A stretch of DNA of 15,909 bases. Origin: JBFKOL01 sp041628815 (GTDB lineage: Bacteria > Bacteroidota > Bacteroidia > Chitinophagales > Saprospiraceae). Below the pieces are notes generated by a model. It was not told the DNA's origin, made no database searches, and saw nothing but the letters and a program-made list of their open reading frames with translations. The DNA lies in the NCBI GenBank assembly GCA_041628815.1, contig JBFKOL010000066.1, forward strand, positions 1-15,909, read 5' to 3'. The first letter of the stretch is position 1, and each line of letters opens with the position of its first letter. A program made the translations under genes and the position numbers. Positions 1-7,607 of the stretch are shown piece by piece.

Positions 1-890
1 CCCAAAATATTAAAATCACGGATATAACGAGGGTCATTATTTCTTGGCCATTCGTATTCTATTTTCTTCATAGAGACCAGTTGATAGTTGGACAAGAAAG
101 CGACCGAAGTCAAAACAGTTGCCAGGTGCTCTTCCGCTATAAAACAGTGTTCGGGTTTGTGTTTAGACTGTGAATAAATCTCTCTAATTTCATCAAGACC
201 CTTACAAGCATTAAGAAAGCTACCTTTCGGATCTGCCAACTCTTTCGGATTTTTTAGCTCTTTAAAGGGCAGGGTAATTTTATCCTTTAAAAATGCATTA
301 AGCAAGGCTGCCATGCATGCTACGAGTTGGTCGGGCCGCAGTTCCACTTCAGAAGAAAAGATGGGATCTATTACCGATTTGTCTGATGCCAAAGACTTCT
401 TTTTTACTTTGAAAATGTCCCACAGCTGAGACAACAAACTGAAGTTGATGAGCTGTAATGTCAATTTGAACGTCAGTAAACATTGATCCAGGTAATCATC
501 CGTTTGTTCGGGAGAAGCTGTTTTGTTTCCAATTGCAAAAAGTCTTCTAAGCTGCCACCCTAAAACCCAAACAAAGTGTTCCTCTATTAAACTTTTAGCT
601 TGATTGGAATAAGTCTTTTCTACTTCCCATGTATCTGAAAACTTTTTGGGAATCTTTTTAATAAAATCATCGACGTCCTTGTGATAGGGTCTGATGGCGA
701 GTAACAATTCCTTGGTGAGCACTTGGTTGAACACTTTATCACTGGCAACAAAACCGAAATTGGCCGTCTCAATATGTTCAATATTATAGATCTTCTCGGC
801 TTCTTGTATGACGATTCCCTCTTTAACCGTACCTGTTTTGCTGGACTTCCTGGGTGGCTCAGTGGCTTTTTCTTCTTTTTTCATGGCCAT
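1..890 (-). CDS. Unrecognised, mainly helical protein with N-terminal EKIYNI motif (3' end cut by window)
   Basis: An uninterrupted reading frame runs from an ATG at 890 to the window edge, giving at least 296 residues with no stop, so the C-terminus is missing. A second in-frame ATG at 884 is an equally possible start. After a charged N-terminal stretch (K/E/P rich, residues 1-28), residues 29-45 carry the motif Q-x-AEKIYNI-x-HI-x-x-A-x-F. The TIR-like protein encoded just upstream has nearly the same motif at its C-terminal end. The rest is rich in Leu, Phe, Lys and Asp and looks alpha-helical, with no Walker motif, membrane segment or catalytic signature that I recognise. The start lies 3 bases after the upstream gene's stop, so the two are almost certainly co-transcribed. 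I infer a partner, adaptor or sensor in a conflict system; the molecular function is unknown. Confidence 0.75.
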   Translation of the reverse strand, partial: MAMKKEEKATEPPRKSSKTGTVKEGIVIQEAEKIYNIEHIETANFGFVASDKVFNQVLTKELLLAIRPYHKDVDDFIKKIPKKFSDTWEVEKTYSNQAKSLIEEHFVWVLGWQLRRLFAIGNKTASPEQTDDYLDQCLLTFKLTLQLINFSLLSQLWDIFKVKKKSLASDKSVIDPIFSSEVELRPDQLVACMAALLNAFLKDKITLPFKELKNPKELADPKGSFLNACKGLDEIREIYSQSKHKPEHCFIAEEHLATVLTSVAFLSNYQLVSMKKIEYEWPRNNDPRYIRDFNIL

Positions 891-893
891 TGC

Positions 894-1532
894 TTAAGAA
901 AAGTCTGCCTTGTCGATATGTTTGATGTTGTAGATCTTTTCGGCTTTCTGCACGGACTTTTTTCCCGTCTTGACCTTAACCTTTGCTTTTTTGTCGGCTT
1001 GAACAACCACATTTTTATCTCCGGTCACCCGTGCTATCTTGGCGGAACCTCCACGTTCAAATTTGGTGAATTCTTCTTTTTCCAATTGCTCAAGTTCTTT
1101 ATTGAATTTGTTCCAAAGGTCATTTCCGTCAACAAATGAACTAAAGTAGTGACCCAGCTCCATTAAGCGTTGTTTGAATTCCTCCAGGCTTTTATCCACT
1201 TTTTCAGGTGCATCCTTTAAATAAGTAAATATGAAGGGCTTTTGCGTTTCTTTAAATTGACCGAAAGCTTTTTCAAACTCTTCAGCGGTAAACACACCCA
1301 TCTTGGTATAGGCAAGTAGAACAAACAAATCGGAGGATCGCACAAAATTATTGTACTCTTCCTGGGACCCTTTTGCGGACATACGAGTGGTGAGGTCTTC
1401 CCAAATATCCAAATCCAGATAAAATCCCTTTTCGTACCATGACTTGAATTTTCGTCTTAATTCTATTTCAAACTTTTCTCGTTCCGGCTTAAGTTCTTCC
1501 GAAGACGCCAGAAAGATGTTTACTTTTTTCAT
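894..1532 (-). CDS. TIR-like (DUF4062-type) protein with C-terminal EKIYNI interaction motif
   Basis: 212 residues. The N-terminus (KVNIFLASSEELKPERE, residues 3-19) is the first beta strand and Ser-rich turn seen in TIR-like DUF4062 domains. DIWED follows at 42-46, and the SDLFVLLAY strand (67-75) leads into a helix starting TAEEFE (82-87), whose Glu84 or Glu85 is in the place of the TIR catalytic glutamate. The fold ends near residue 155. A linker contains GDKNVVVQ (171-178) and a Lys/Val-rich run, and the protein ends with AEKIYNI-x-HI-x-x-A-x-FS (197-212). The neighbour encoded immediately downstream carries the same motif. TIR-like domains of this kind act as NAD-cleaving or signalling effectors in bacterial immunity, but whether this one is catalytic cannot be told. 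No signal peptide is visible, so it is probably cytoplasmic. The assignment to the TIR-like fold is fairly firm; DUF4062 membership is less so. Confidence 0.8.
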   Translation of the reverse strand: MKKVNIFLASSEELKPEREKFEIELRRKFKSWYEKGFYLDLDIWEDLTTRMSAKGSQEEYNNFVRSSDLFVLLAYTKMGVFTAEEFEKAFGQFKETQKPFIFTYLKDAPEKVDKSLEEFKQRLMELGHYFSSFVDGNDLWNKFNKELEQLEKEEFTKFERGGSAKIARVTGDKNVVVQADKKAKVKVKTGKKSVQKAEKIYNIKHIDKADFS

Positions 1533-1576
1533 GGGTCACTATTCATAAATTACTTAATACTCAGGTTGAATCTTTT

Positions 1577-1584
1577 CAAATTTA
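1577..1584 (-). promoter_or_regulatory. Bacteroidota-type -7 promoter element upstream of the TIR-like gene
   Basis: Read on the minus strand this is TAAATTTG, a perfect match to the Bacteroidota -7 consensus TAnnTTTG. It lies about 45 bases upstream of the TIR-like gene start. No convincing TTG/TTTG -33 element is visible at the usual spacing. It would let the two-gene unit be transcribed independently of the TonB receptor gene upstream. Confidence 0.4.
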
Positions 1585-1599
1585 AGGATCTCTTGTGAT

Positions 1600-1640
1600 G
1601 AAGGGTTGCTTAGACCCGACTGCTCAACACAAAACCCTTC
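1600..1640 (-). terminator. 8-bp inverted repeat between the TonB receptor and TIR-like genes
   Basis: GAAGGGTT (1600-1607) is a perfect inverted repeat of AACCCTTC (1633-1640), with a 25-base loop. It lies about 54 bases past the stop of the TonB receptor gene in the direction of transcription and just before the putative promoter of the next gene. There is no U-tract after it, so an intrinsic terminator is possible but unproven. Confidence 0.3.
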
Positions 1641-1693
1641 CTCTCTTATCGGCAAAAATGAAGCCAGCGAATCAAAGGGAAGACTTGACAGCC

Positions 1694-3979
1694 TCAACCC
1701 TGAATTTTAAAATCCAATCTCAGGGCGATATTTCGAGGAGGTTCGATCAGTGCAGGTCGAAGGGTATATTCATCATTAAAAGCATTTTTTAAATGTATAG
1801 ATACTTTCCAGTTTTTGAATGAATAGCCTATCCTACTGTCAAAAGTCAGATAGCCTTGATTGTTCAGTTCACGATATCCTCGCAGGTCCGGTACAAAAGA
1901 TTCCAGGATCGCATCTATGGCAATCACGTGACTCGACCCTCTCAGTGCAAATCCTATCATGAATGGTTTGTGATCCACCTGTATGTCCATGGTAAAACTG
2001 TGCCTTGTCCTGTATTTCAGTATATTATCATCGACAGAAGAGATGTTCTCCAGCTCAGGGGTGAACTCTTGATATTTGGGCGAGATGAAGTTGTACCCCC
2101 CGTAAAAGCTTACAGGTGTATTGGAAGCAGATAATCTTCCGGCTATACCAATTTCAAATCCCGAGATTTGCGTATCGCCTATATTTAGAGCTTTGAATCC
2201 AAAAGTGGGGTCAGAAACAAAAGTAAATTCCATCATATTTTGATAGCGCTGTATGAAACCAGCCACGTCTACATAGCCTTTTAAGGACCCGAGGTCGTAG
2301 CCTTGTTTTATACCCAGTTCAGCGGTAAATCCTCTTTCAGATACGAGTTCAGGATTGGGGAGTACCCTGAAGCCACCAAATTCTGTAAATAAGAAACGCT
2401 CAATGAGAATGGGGTATCTATATCCCTGTCCTACTGATGCGCGTAAAAAGGTATGATCACCCAGCTCATAATTGGCGCCAAACCTTCCAATGAATTGCCC
2501 TTCTGATCGCTCTTCTTCCTGGACTGAGATGGAAGTGTATTGTATGTCGCTGTTTCTTTGTTTGTTGTACTCAAAGCGCAATCCTCCGCTGAGATTCAAT
2601 TTTTCACCAACTTGTTTGTCAAGCTGAAAATAGGCGGCTGCGTTATTGTGACTGATATCTGCATTGCCAAATAACTGAGCATCGCTATCTACCATACTGC
2701 TTACTACCCCTGCCGTAAGGTTCATATCGATTTGCTCAAACATCCGGTGATACTGATATTCGCCATAGATCATGAAGGATCTGTTGGATTGATTGAGATT
2801 GTTGTCATTGTCGTTGTAATAAATGCGTCCGTGAAGTTTATGCCTGTTGTTCTTTTTGTCAAATATGGATACAAATGGATCTATGATGTAACGGATGTTC
2901 TCAGAACGGGTGACGGTACCATCAAACGGCAGCAGCGCACCGGAGGATCCGTTCTTCCAAAGAAAAAAGCTACTGGACCGGCCTTTATTTACAATTGTGT
3001 TTAAGCCAAAATTTACACGGTCGGATGCCCTGTAGCGGATGCCCAGGTTGCCTCTTAATTTATACCTAAAATCCTGTTGGCGATAGGTCTTGGTGCTGTC
3101 TTGACTAAAATAAAAAGCTCCACCTACGATGTCCCACTTGCCAAATTTTTGTTTATGTGTTAGTGCCATACCGTAATCCTGGGGAGTATGACTGTACCAG
3201 TTTTTACGTTTATCCGCATAACCATCGTATCGTGTATGAAATAGACTTAGATGGGTTTCAGGTTGAGAAGTGGCATAGGCGGTACGTACATTGATTACTC
3301 CATTCATTGCGGCAGACCCATAAAGTGTTGATCCTGCTCCTTTTATGACTTCGATCTGAGCAATGTTTTCGACAGGTATGTCTGTCCATTGTGCTCGACC
3401 GGCATCTGGCTGAAGCGCCGGTATATCGTCAATAAGCAACATGACCCTGTTTCCGGCATTGTACGACCACCCCGCTCCGCCTCGAATATTGGGCTGACCA
3501 TCCAGCATTTGGACTCCCGGTATTTTACTGAATACCTCTTCGACATTGGTGATGTTGGAGTTTTCAAGGAACCACTTTTTCAGGACCTCAATGGAGACCA
3601 CCGATTCTGCCAGGATTTTCTCATAGCGGGATCCGGTTACCGTCGCCGTTTTGAGCAGATTTTCTGAAATATTGAGATAAACGGTCAGGGATTGTTTTTC
3701 ATCACCGTTCAACTCAACAGGGACCGATTTCAGCTCAAAACCCACATATGAAATTTCAATTTGATAACTGCCGGCTTCCAGCGACAATTCGAATTTTCCT
3801 TCAAGATCAGTGATGGTTCCGATGCTACCGGCCTGCACTGTGGCAAACGGTAAAGGGAATTTATTCAGGCTATCAATGACCACCCCGGAAAGCTTCACTT
3901 TTTGCGAGGATGCATTGAAGGAAACAACAACCATACACAGGATGTAAAGTAAAAATTGTCTCTTTGAACCTGTCTTCAT
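1694..3979 (-). CDS. TonB-dependent outer membrane receptor with CarboxypepD_reg-like N-terminal domain
   Basis: 761 residues. A signal peptide (about 1-25, hydrophobic core FLLYILCMVVVSF) is followed by a carboxypeptidase-regulatory-like domain (about 28-95: GVVID, FATV, TDLEGKF, SYVGFE). A TonB-box-like TVTGSRYEK segment then leads into the plug (about 118-235: KIPGVQM, NIRGG, LLIDDIP, IEVIKG, STLYGSAAMNGVINV). The remainder is an alternating-residue 22-strand-type barrel to the C-terminus. The last residues (RLDFKIQG) end in Gly rather than the usual terminal aromatic. The protein should import a substrate across the outer membrane using TonB/ExbBD energy. No SusD-like gene, transporter or degradative enzyme lies beside it, so the substrate cannot be named; a siderophore, cobalamin or small glycan are all possible. 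It is separated from both neighbours by noncoding DNA and is probably monocistronic. Confidence 0.93.
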   Translation of the reverse strand: MKTGSKRQFLLYILCMVVVSFNASSQKVKLSGVVIDSLNKFPLPFATVQAGSIGTITDLEGKFELSLEAGSYQIEISYVGFELKSVPVELNGDEKQSLTVYLNISENLLKTATVTGSRYEKILAESVVSIEVLKKWFLENSNITNVEEVFSKIPGVQMLDGQPNIRGGAGWSYNAGNRVMLLIDDIPALQPDAGRAQWTDIPVENIAQIEVIKGAGSTLYGSAAMNGVINVRTAYATSQPETHLSLFHTRYDGYADKRKNWYSHTPQDYGMALTHKQKFGKWDIVGGAFYFSQDSTKTYRQQDFRYKLRGNLGIRYRASDRVNFGLNTIVNKGRSSSFFLWKNGSSGALLPFDGTVTRSENIRYIIDPFVSIFDKKNNRHKLHGRIYYNDNDNNLNQSNRSFMIYGEYQYHRMFEQIDMNLTAGVVSSMVDSDAQLFGNADISHNNAAAYFQLDKQVGEKLNLSGGLRFEYNKQRNSDIQYTSISVQEEERSEGQFIGRFGANYELGDHTFLRASVGQGYRYPILIERFLFTEFGGFRVLPNPELVSERGFTAELGIKQGYDLGSLKGYVDVAGFIQRYQNMMEFTFVSDPTFGFKALNIGDTQISGFEIGIAGRLSASNTPVSFYGGYNFISPKYQEFTPELENISSVDDNILKYRTRHSFTMDIQVDHKPFMIGFALRGSSHVIAIDAILESFVPDLRGYRELNNQGYLTFDSRIGYSFKNWKVSIHLKNAFNDEYTLRPALIEPPRNIALRLDFKIQG

Positions 3980-4251
3980 GAGCGCGGTAATTCAACTGAC
4001 CGTTATAAAGTTATGAATTACAAGTAGATAGCAAGGTGAAATGTAAGTTGTTTCGGGATTAATAAGTTTCGGTCTGAAATTAGCGTACTAAAGCAACTAG
4101 TTTGCTGAGCCGAAACCGACGTGCGCAGATAGGCCATTGTGCTAAATAGACCAACGTTTTACGCTATTCAAAACAAGGCATATTGAAAAATGGAGCTGCC
4201 ACATGGAGTAGAAATACACTGCCGACGCGAAAATTGTCAGTTCTGCTGCAA
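3980..4251. other. Noncoding gap between the FG-GAP gene and the TonB receptor gene
   Basis: This stretch lies past the FG-GAP gene stop and ahead of the TonB receptor start. On the minus strand TAACTTTA, about 30 bases upstream of the receptor ATG, matches the -7 consensus TAnnTTTG at all but the last base, with no clear -33 element. A 5-bp stem (AGCAA/TTGCT, around 4092-4106) is too weak to call a terminator. I see no gene. Confidence 0.5.
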
Positions 4252-5532
4252 TTATGGTATTAGAACAACCTTTCGAATGACATCTTTATTTTTCATCCGG
4301 ATACGGACAAAATAGGTGTCCGGAACAAGACCATCCAATCTTAAATCTTCTTCAAATTCACCCTTTATCGTGCGAACCAGGGTTCCATCGGTGCGATAGA
4401 TCAGGATGGCTTCTATGGATGAAGTTGTATGGTTTTCGATGTAAAATCGATCGGTGACAGGATTGGGCCGTATTTCAATATCCAACCTGTCCAGTGTTAA
4501 CTCATCGGTGGCCGTAATTAAGACATTTTCGTAATAGGCTAAACCGTTGAATTGTAACTCACCTCCCAGATCGGCTTCCGCAATGGAGAGCACAAAGAAA
4601 TCAAGATCTCCGTCCGAATCGATATCGGTAAATACTGGACTAAAAAACTGCTGGTCAGTTCCAGTAACAGGAAGTCCAAACGGAGATTCTACGGGAGCCG
4701 CAAAACTGGGTTTCCCGTCCACACCAGGAATGTTTTCGAGAAACAACAAAGGTGTTCTGTCATTTTCTGCCACCAAAGAAAGTAGATCTACATCGCCGTC
4801 GTTATCAATGTCGCCTTCGGCAAAAAGGGTGGTAAATTCATCTGGAATAAGGTCATAGGGCTCATCAAACCATCCCAGGAATTCTGGCACTTCACGAGTG
4901 CCAACATTTTTGGCATACAAATAATAGTTTTCTCCGTGAAGTGGATCATCAACTGTTGGATATGATCCACTCAAAAACAAGTCTAAATCACCATCGGCAT
5001 CCAGGTCCATCAATTTGGGATACATGATACTTTCCGGGAGAAGGGGGGGGATACCCATATCGTCAAGCAACAAGACATCAAAAGTATTGATTCCAGAATT
5101 GCGGTAATAAATAAGCCGACGGGTACCTGTTGAGTCTTCTTCCAACCCTGCCACTATATCAATCCTGCCATCATTGTTTAAATCACCGGCCGTTGGGAGA
5201 AAGATAAAACTGGGATACTTGAAATCCTCAAACGATTGACGCGGCCCAAACATGGGTTCGCTGGAAGTGCCTAAATTTAATTGATAGTCAAGAAAAAACG
5301 TTACACTAAGGCCCTCGGTCAAATCAAATGAGTCGATACCGGCCATGATCAAATCCACATCGCTATCATTATCCATATCATGAAACATATACATCAATGG
5401 AGGCAACTGACCTTCTTCACCGATAATTTGAATACCGAAAGGGTTATTTGAATGAAATTCAAAGGATTGCGATCTCAGAACATGAGGCAATGCAATAAGC
5501 ATGAGCCCAATGGCCAATAGGTGTTTTGTCAT
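4252..5532 (-). CDS. Secreted FG-GAP/VCBS repeat protein with type IX sorting domain
   Basis: 426 residues. A signal peptide (about 1-22, core LLAIGLMLIALP) precedes five FG-GAP/VCBS-type calcium-binding loops of the form D-x-[DN]-x-D-[GS]-x-x-D: HDMDNDSDVD (51-60), GDLNNDGRID (117-126), MDLDADGDLD (175-184), GDIDNDGDVD (240-249) and TDIDSDGDLD (302-311). These suggest an integrin-alpha-like beta-propeller. The last 75 or so residues (from IEIRPNPVTDRFYI) match a type A T9SS C-terminal sorting domain, which directs export across the outer membrane and surface anchoring or release. The start codon overlaps the stop of the preceding small secreted protein gene as ATGA, so the two are translationally coupled. 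A C8 tract at 5043-5050 lies around residues 161-164 and could slip. The binding partner is unknown. Confidence 0.92.
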   Translation of the reverse strand: MTKHLLAIGLMLIALPHVLRSQSFEFHSNNPFGIQIIGEEGQLPPLMYMFHDMDNDSDVDLIMAGIDSFDLTEGLSVTFFLDYQLNLGTSSEPMFGPRQSFEDFKYPSFIFLPTAGDLNNDGRIDIVAGLEEDSTGTRRLIYYRNSGINTFDVLLLDDMGIPPLLPESIMYPKLMDLDADGDLDLFLSGSYPTVDDPLHGENYYLYAKNVGTREVPEFLGWFDEPYDLIPDEFTTLFAEGDIDNDGDVDLLSLVAENDRTPLLFLENIPGVDGKPSFAAPVESPFGLPVTGTDQQFFSPVFTDIDSDGDLDFFVLSIAEADLGGELQFNGLAYYENVLITATDELTLDRLDIEIRPNPVTDRFYIENHTTSSIEAILIYRTDGTLVRTIKGEFEEDLRLDGLVPDTYFVRIRMKNKDVIRKVVLIP

Positions 5533-6029
5533 AGCTCTGTTCGTTTTAATAGGTTAAGTTGGATTTTTCGGATACTTACCGTTTCCGAATTATAGCCAAA
5601 ATATATTCTACCTCTGTCCGTCGTGTATCCGCTTTTACTTGCCGAAGCGAAAATGATCACATTTTCTCCTGGAGCATTCAAAAACCACTCGCGTTCACCA
5701 ATCACTATGGTACCATCCGGACCTGTCGTAACCGTTTCAACTTCTCTATTGACTTGCTTTTCGTCACATGGACAGGGAGGTTCGAAATCATCGGTTTTAT
5801 AGTCAAGCCTTCTTATCATATAAGTGACTGTCGCTCCATCCAAAGGCACCCTTTCTGTTCTATCCATCACCACTATGTCTACAACTCGAAAAAAGGATTT
5901 CGTAGTCACGAGGCAACACTCATTGGCACTGGTGATATCGATCAATGAATCTGGTTCTGAACCCAAGGCTATTACTAGGAAAACTGCCAGTACCATACTA
6001 CTGCCTAAGTGTTTGATAAATGAGCTCAT
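5529..6029 (-). CDS. Small secreted protein of a CC...CPC family (copy 1)
   Basis: 166 residues, not a family I can name. An N-terminal signal peptide or anchor (about 1-24, core MVLAVFLVIALG) lacks a lipobox. The mature part has CC (38-39), a DGATVTY strand (64-70), EPPCPCD (83-89) and TGPDG-x-IVIGER-x-W-x-LN-x-P (102-120). It continues through VIIFASASKSGY-x-TD-x-GR (124-141) and ends RTEL. The strand pattern and the TGPDG turn followed by KSGY resemble a transthyretin/CarboxypepD_reg-like beta-sandwich; this is inference. The four cysteines could form disulfides after export or bind a metal. It is a clear paralogue of the gene at 6474-6983. Its stop overlaps the FG-GAP gene start (ATGA), so it is the first gene of a two-gene unit and may assist or accompany that surface protein. 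Confidence 0.82.
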   Translation of the reverse strand: MSSFIKHLGSSMVLAVFLVIALGSEPDSLIDITSANECCLVTTKSFFRVVDIVVMDRTERVPLDGATVTYMIRRLDYKTDDFEPPCPCDEKQVNREVETVTTGPDGTIVIGEREWFLNAPGENVIIFASASKSGYTTDRGRIYFGYNSETVSIRKIQLNLLKRTEL

Positions 6030-6473
6030 AATTGCTGTCTTGCTTATAAATGCTGACTACAGGCTAAATGTATGTTAATACAAAATTTAAGGACTTGATT
6101 TTTACTATCACCCGTTATGATGTGCGTCAGTGGCTTTTCACGCGGATCAATACAATTAGGCAATTTTTATAATCAATCAGTTAAGCTTATAAAAGAAGCA
6201 ATGGACTGAGTTAAATTTAATGGATAAAAATGCTGCAGTGGTTCTCAACGATCGTTGGCCTTAATGCTGTGGTAAATCAATAGCATGTGAAACCCGCAAT
6301 ACCTTTGAACCCACACTTTCGTTGTTTTATTAAAAATTCACCAAAAGGCAATCTATGACTAAAGTCAATTGGAGTAACAATTTCATGGACGACTACCATT
6401 TTTCAACCGGGAAGATGATTGATCTCAACCCTGACTTCTGAATTCGGATACCAAGGATATGGCTCTGAAGGTT
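6030..6473. other. 444-base noncoding stretch between the two paralogous secreted genes
   Basis: I found no convincing gene here. On the minus strand, TAAATTTTG (6081-6089) is a -7-like element with one extra base, and TACATTTA (6065-6072) matches TAnnTTTG at all but the last base; either could drive the CC...CPC copy 1/FG-GAP pair. CAACGATCGTTG (6246-6257) is a perfect 12-bp palindrome of unknown meaning. TGACT-AA-AGTCA (6356-6367) is a small dyad. No remnant of an FG-GAP gene is visible after copy 2. Confidence 0.5.
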
Positions 6474-6983
6474 TTACAGCTCAGAACGGTTAATAATGTA
6501 CAATCGTATTGTGGCATCGTCGTTGAATCTGACCGTATAGAAAAACCCTTGACGACCTTTGTCGGTTGAATACCCTTCTTTTTGCGCTTCGGCAAAAATA
6601 ATGACATGTTCTTCCGGGGAGTTTAATACCCACGTGCGTTCACCCAACACAATCTGACCATCGGGTCCTGTGATGGCTGATCCCGATTCCTTGGACTTGT
6701 TTACATTGTCACAGGGACAGGGCGGTTCTGATCCTTCATTCAACAAATCATTACTTATTATGCTGTAGGTAACGGTGACCCCCTCAGCAGGAACAGTAGT
6801 GCCGACATTAGTGATATCACTGACATTAATAATGATGGTTCGGGTAAGCGTTTTTGCCGGAAACCGGCAACACTTTAATCCGGATTCTTCGGGGATGAAT
6901 ATCAGGTCTTCACTGGATAAGGCAATTAACGTGAATATCCCAAAGGCCATAAGACTCAGGACATGATTTTTATAAAATTTCAT
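6474..6983 (-). CDS. Small secreted protein of a CC...CPC family (copy 2)
   Basis: 169 residues from the ATG at 6983. I prefer this over an upstream start at 7025 because the signal peptide then lines up with the paralogue, and CC falls at 38-39 in both proteins. The N-terminal hydrophobic core (LMAFGIFTLIAL, 11-22) is followed by KCC (37-39), EGVTVTYS (67-74) and EPPCPCD (86-92). TGPDGQIVLGERTW-x-LN-x-P follows at 105-123, then VIIFAEAQKEGY-x-TD-x-GR and a terminal NRSEL. The family is unrecognised; a transthyretin-like beta-sandwich with two cysteine pairs is the likely fold. Its ATG overlaps the stop of the VanZ-like gene (ATGA), so it is the second gene of that unit. Unlike copy 1 it has no FG-GAP gene behind it. 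Confidence 0.82.
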   Translation of the reverse strand: MKFYKNHVLSLMAFGIFTLIALSSEDLIFIPEESGLKCCRFPAKTLTRTIIINVSDITNVGTTVPAEGVTVTYSIISNDLLNEGSEPPCPCDNVNKSKESGSAITGPDGQIVLGERTWVLNSPEEHVIIFAEAQKEGYSTDKGRQGFFYTVRFNDDATIRLYIINRSEL

Positions 6984-7435
6984 CGGTTTCCCTTTTTGAT
7001 GAATAACAATCCAGCCAACAAACAACCTATTGTCATCGCAACAATATCACCTACATCGAACGTGCCAGGAAAAAACTCCCATTCCTGGCCTACTTCATAG
7101 ATTATTCCGGTAACATAAGAGAGCCCATACCAAATCAGTCCACCGCCTTCAATAGAAAAATTCCATAGTATCAGTATAAAAGTAGAAAAGGCCAGCATCC
7201 ACAAACCGTCAGGGACATTGTAAATCACCCAATCAGGAACCGACGCCTCAAAAGCCATACTTTGTATATTTATCATTCCAGCTAATGGGCGTAAAAAAGA
7301 CACCTGACTTCCATCTCTCCATCCAATGTAGATCACTACCCCCACTGCTAAAGCCAGGATGACGGTACTATATGCCAAAAGTTTTCTGACCATCAGGCCA
7401 ATGTATAGTATTGACATGACCAGTGACTTGATCAT
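6980..7435 (-). CDS. VanZ-like integral membrane protein
   Basis: About 151 residues from the ATG at 7435; a TTG at 7441 and an internal ATG at 7393 (just before the first membrane segment) are alternatives. Four hydrophobic segments are visible: around STVILALAVGVVIYIG, LWMLAFSTFILILW, GLIWYGLSYVTGIIY and the C-terminal DIVAMTIGCLLAGLLFI. The segment YEVGQEWEFFPGTFDVGD matches the VanZ-like signature, in which a Glu and Gln in one helix precede a P-G-T-x-D loop and an Asp at the start of the last helix. VanZ-like proteins sit in the inner membrane; their biochemical role is mostly unknown apart from glycopeptide resistance in some Firmicutes. The stop overlaps the start of the secreted CC...CPC copy 2 (ATGA), which suggests coordinated synthesis. 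The region upstream is shared with the divergent Nmad3-like gene. Confidence 0.75.
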   Translation of the reverse strand: MIKSLVMSILYIGLMVRKLLAYSTVILALAVGVVIYIGWRDGSQVSFLRPLAGMINIQSMAFEASVPDWVIYNVPDGLWMLAFSTFILILWNFSIEGGGLIWYGLSYVTGIIYEVGQEWEFFPGTFDVGDIVAMTIGCLLAGLLFIKKGNR

Positions 7436-7549
7436 CGCCAATTCATGAAGTGATGTACATCAATTAACCGACCAACAGAATAAATCCACTGGATTGCACG
7501 TACGCCACATATACCGATTTTAGACCATTTCAGGTACATCTCAAAGCCC

Positions 7550-7578
7550 TTGAGTCCCTTGATAAAGAATTAAATTTT
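7550..7578 (+). promoter_or_regulatory. Possible promoter for the Nmad3-like gene
   Basis: TTG (7550-7552) and TAAATTTT (7571-7578) are spaced like the Bacteroidota -33 and -7 elements; the -7 copy differs from TAnnTTTG at the last base. The start codon follows 30 bases later. Confidence 0.3.
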
Positions 7579-7607
7579 ATGTATTTCTAAGCTATACAAT
7601 CAGTGCA

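Noticed and set aside
1595..1792. Small plus-strand frame across the TonB receptor 3' end
   Set aside because: It overlaps the receptor gene and shows no protein-like features or ribosome binding site.
6984..7025. Upstream start for CC...CPC copy 2
   Set aside because: The added residues lie inside the VanZ-like gene and break alignment with the paralogue's signal peptide.
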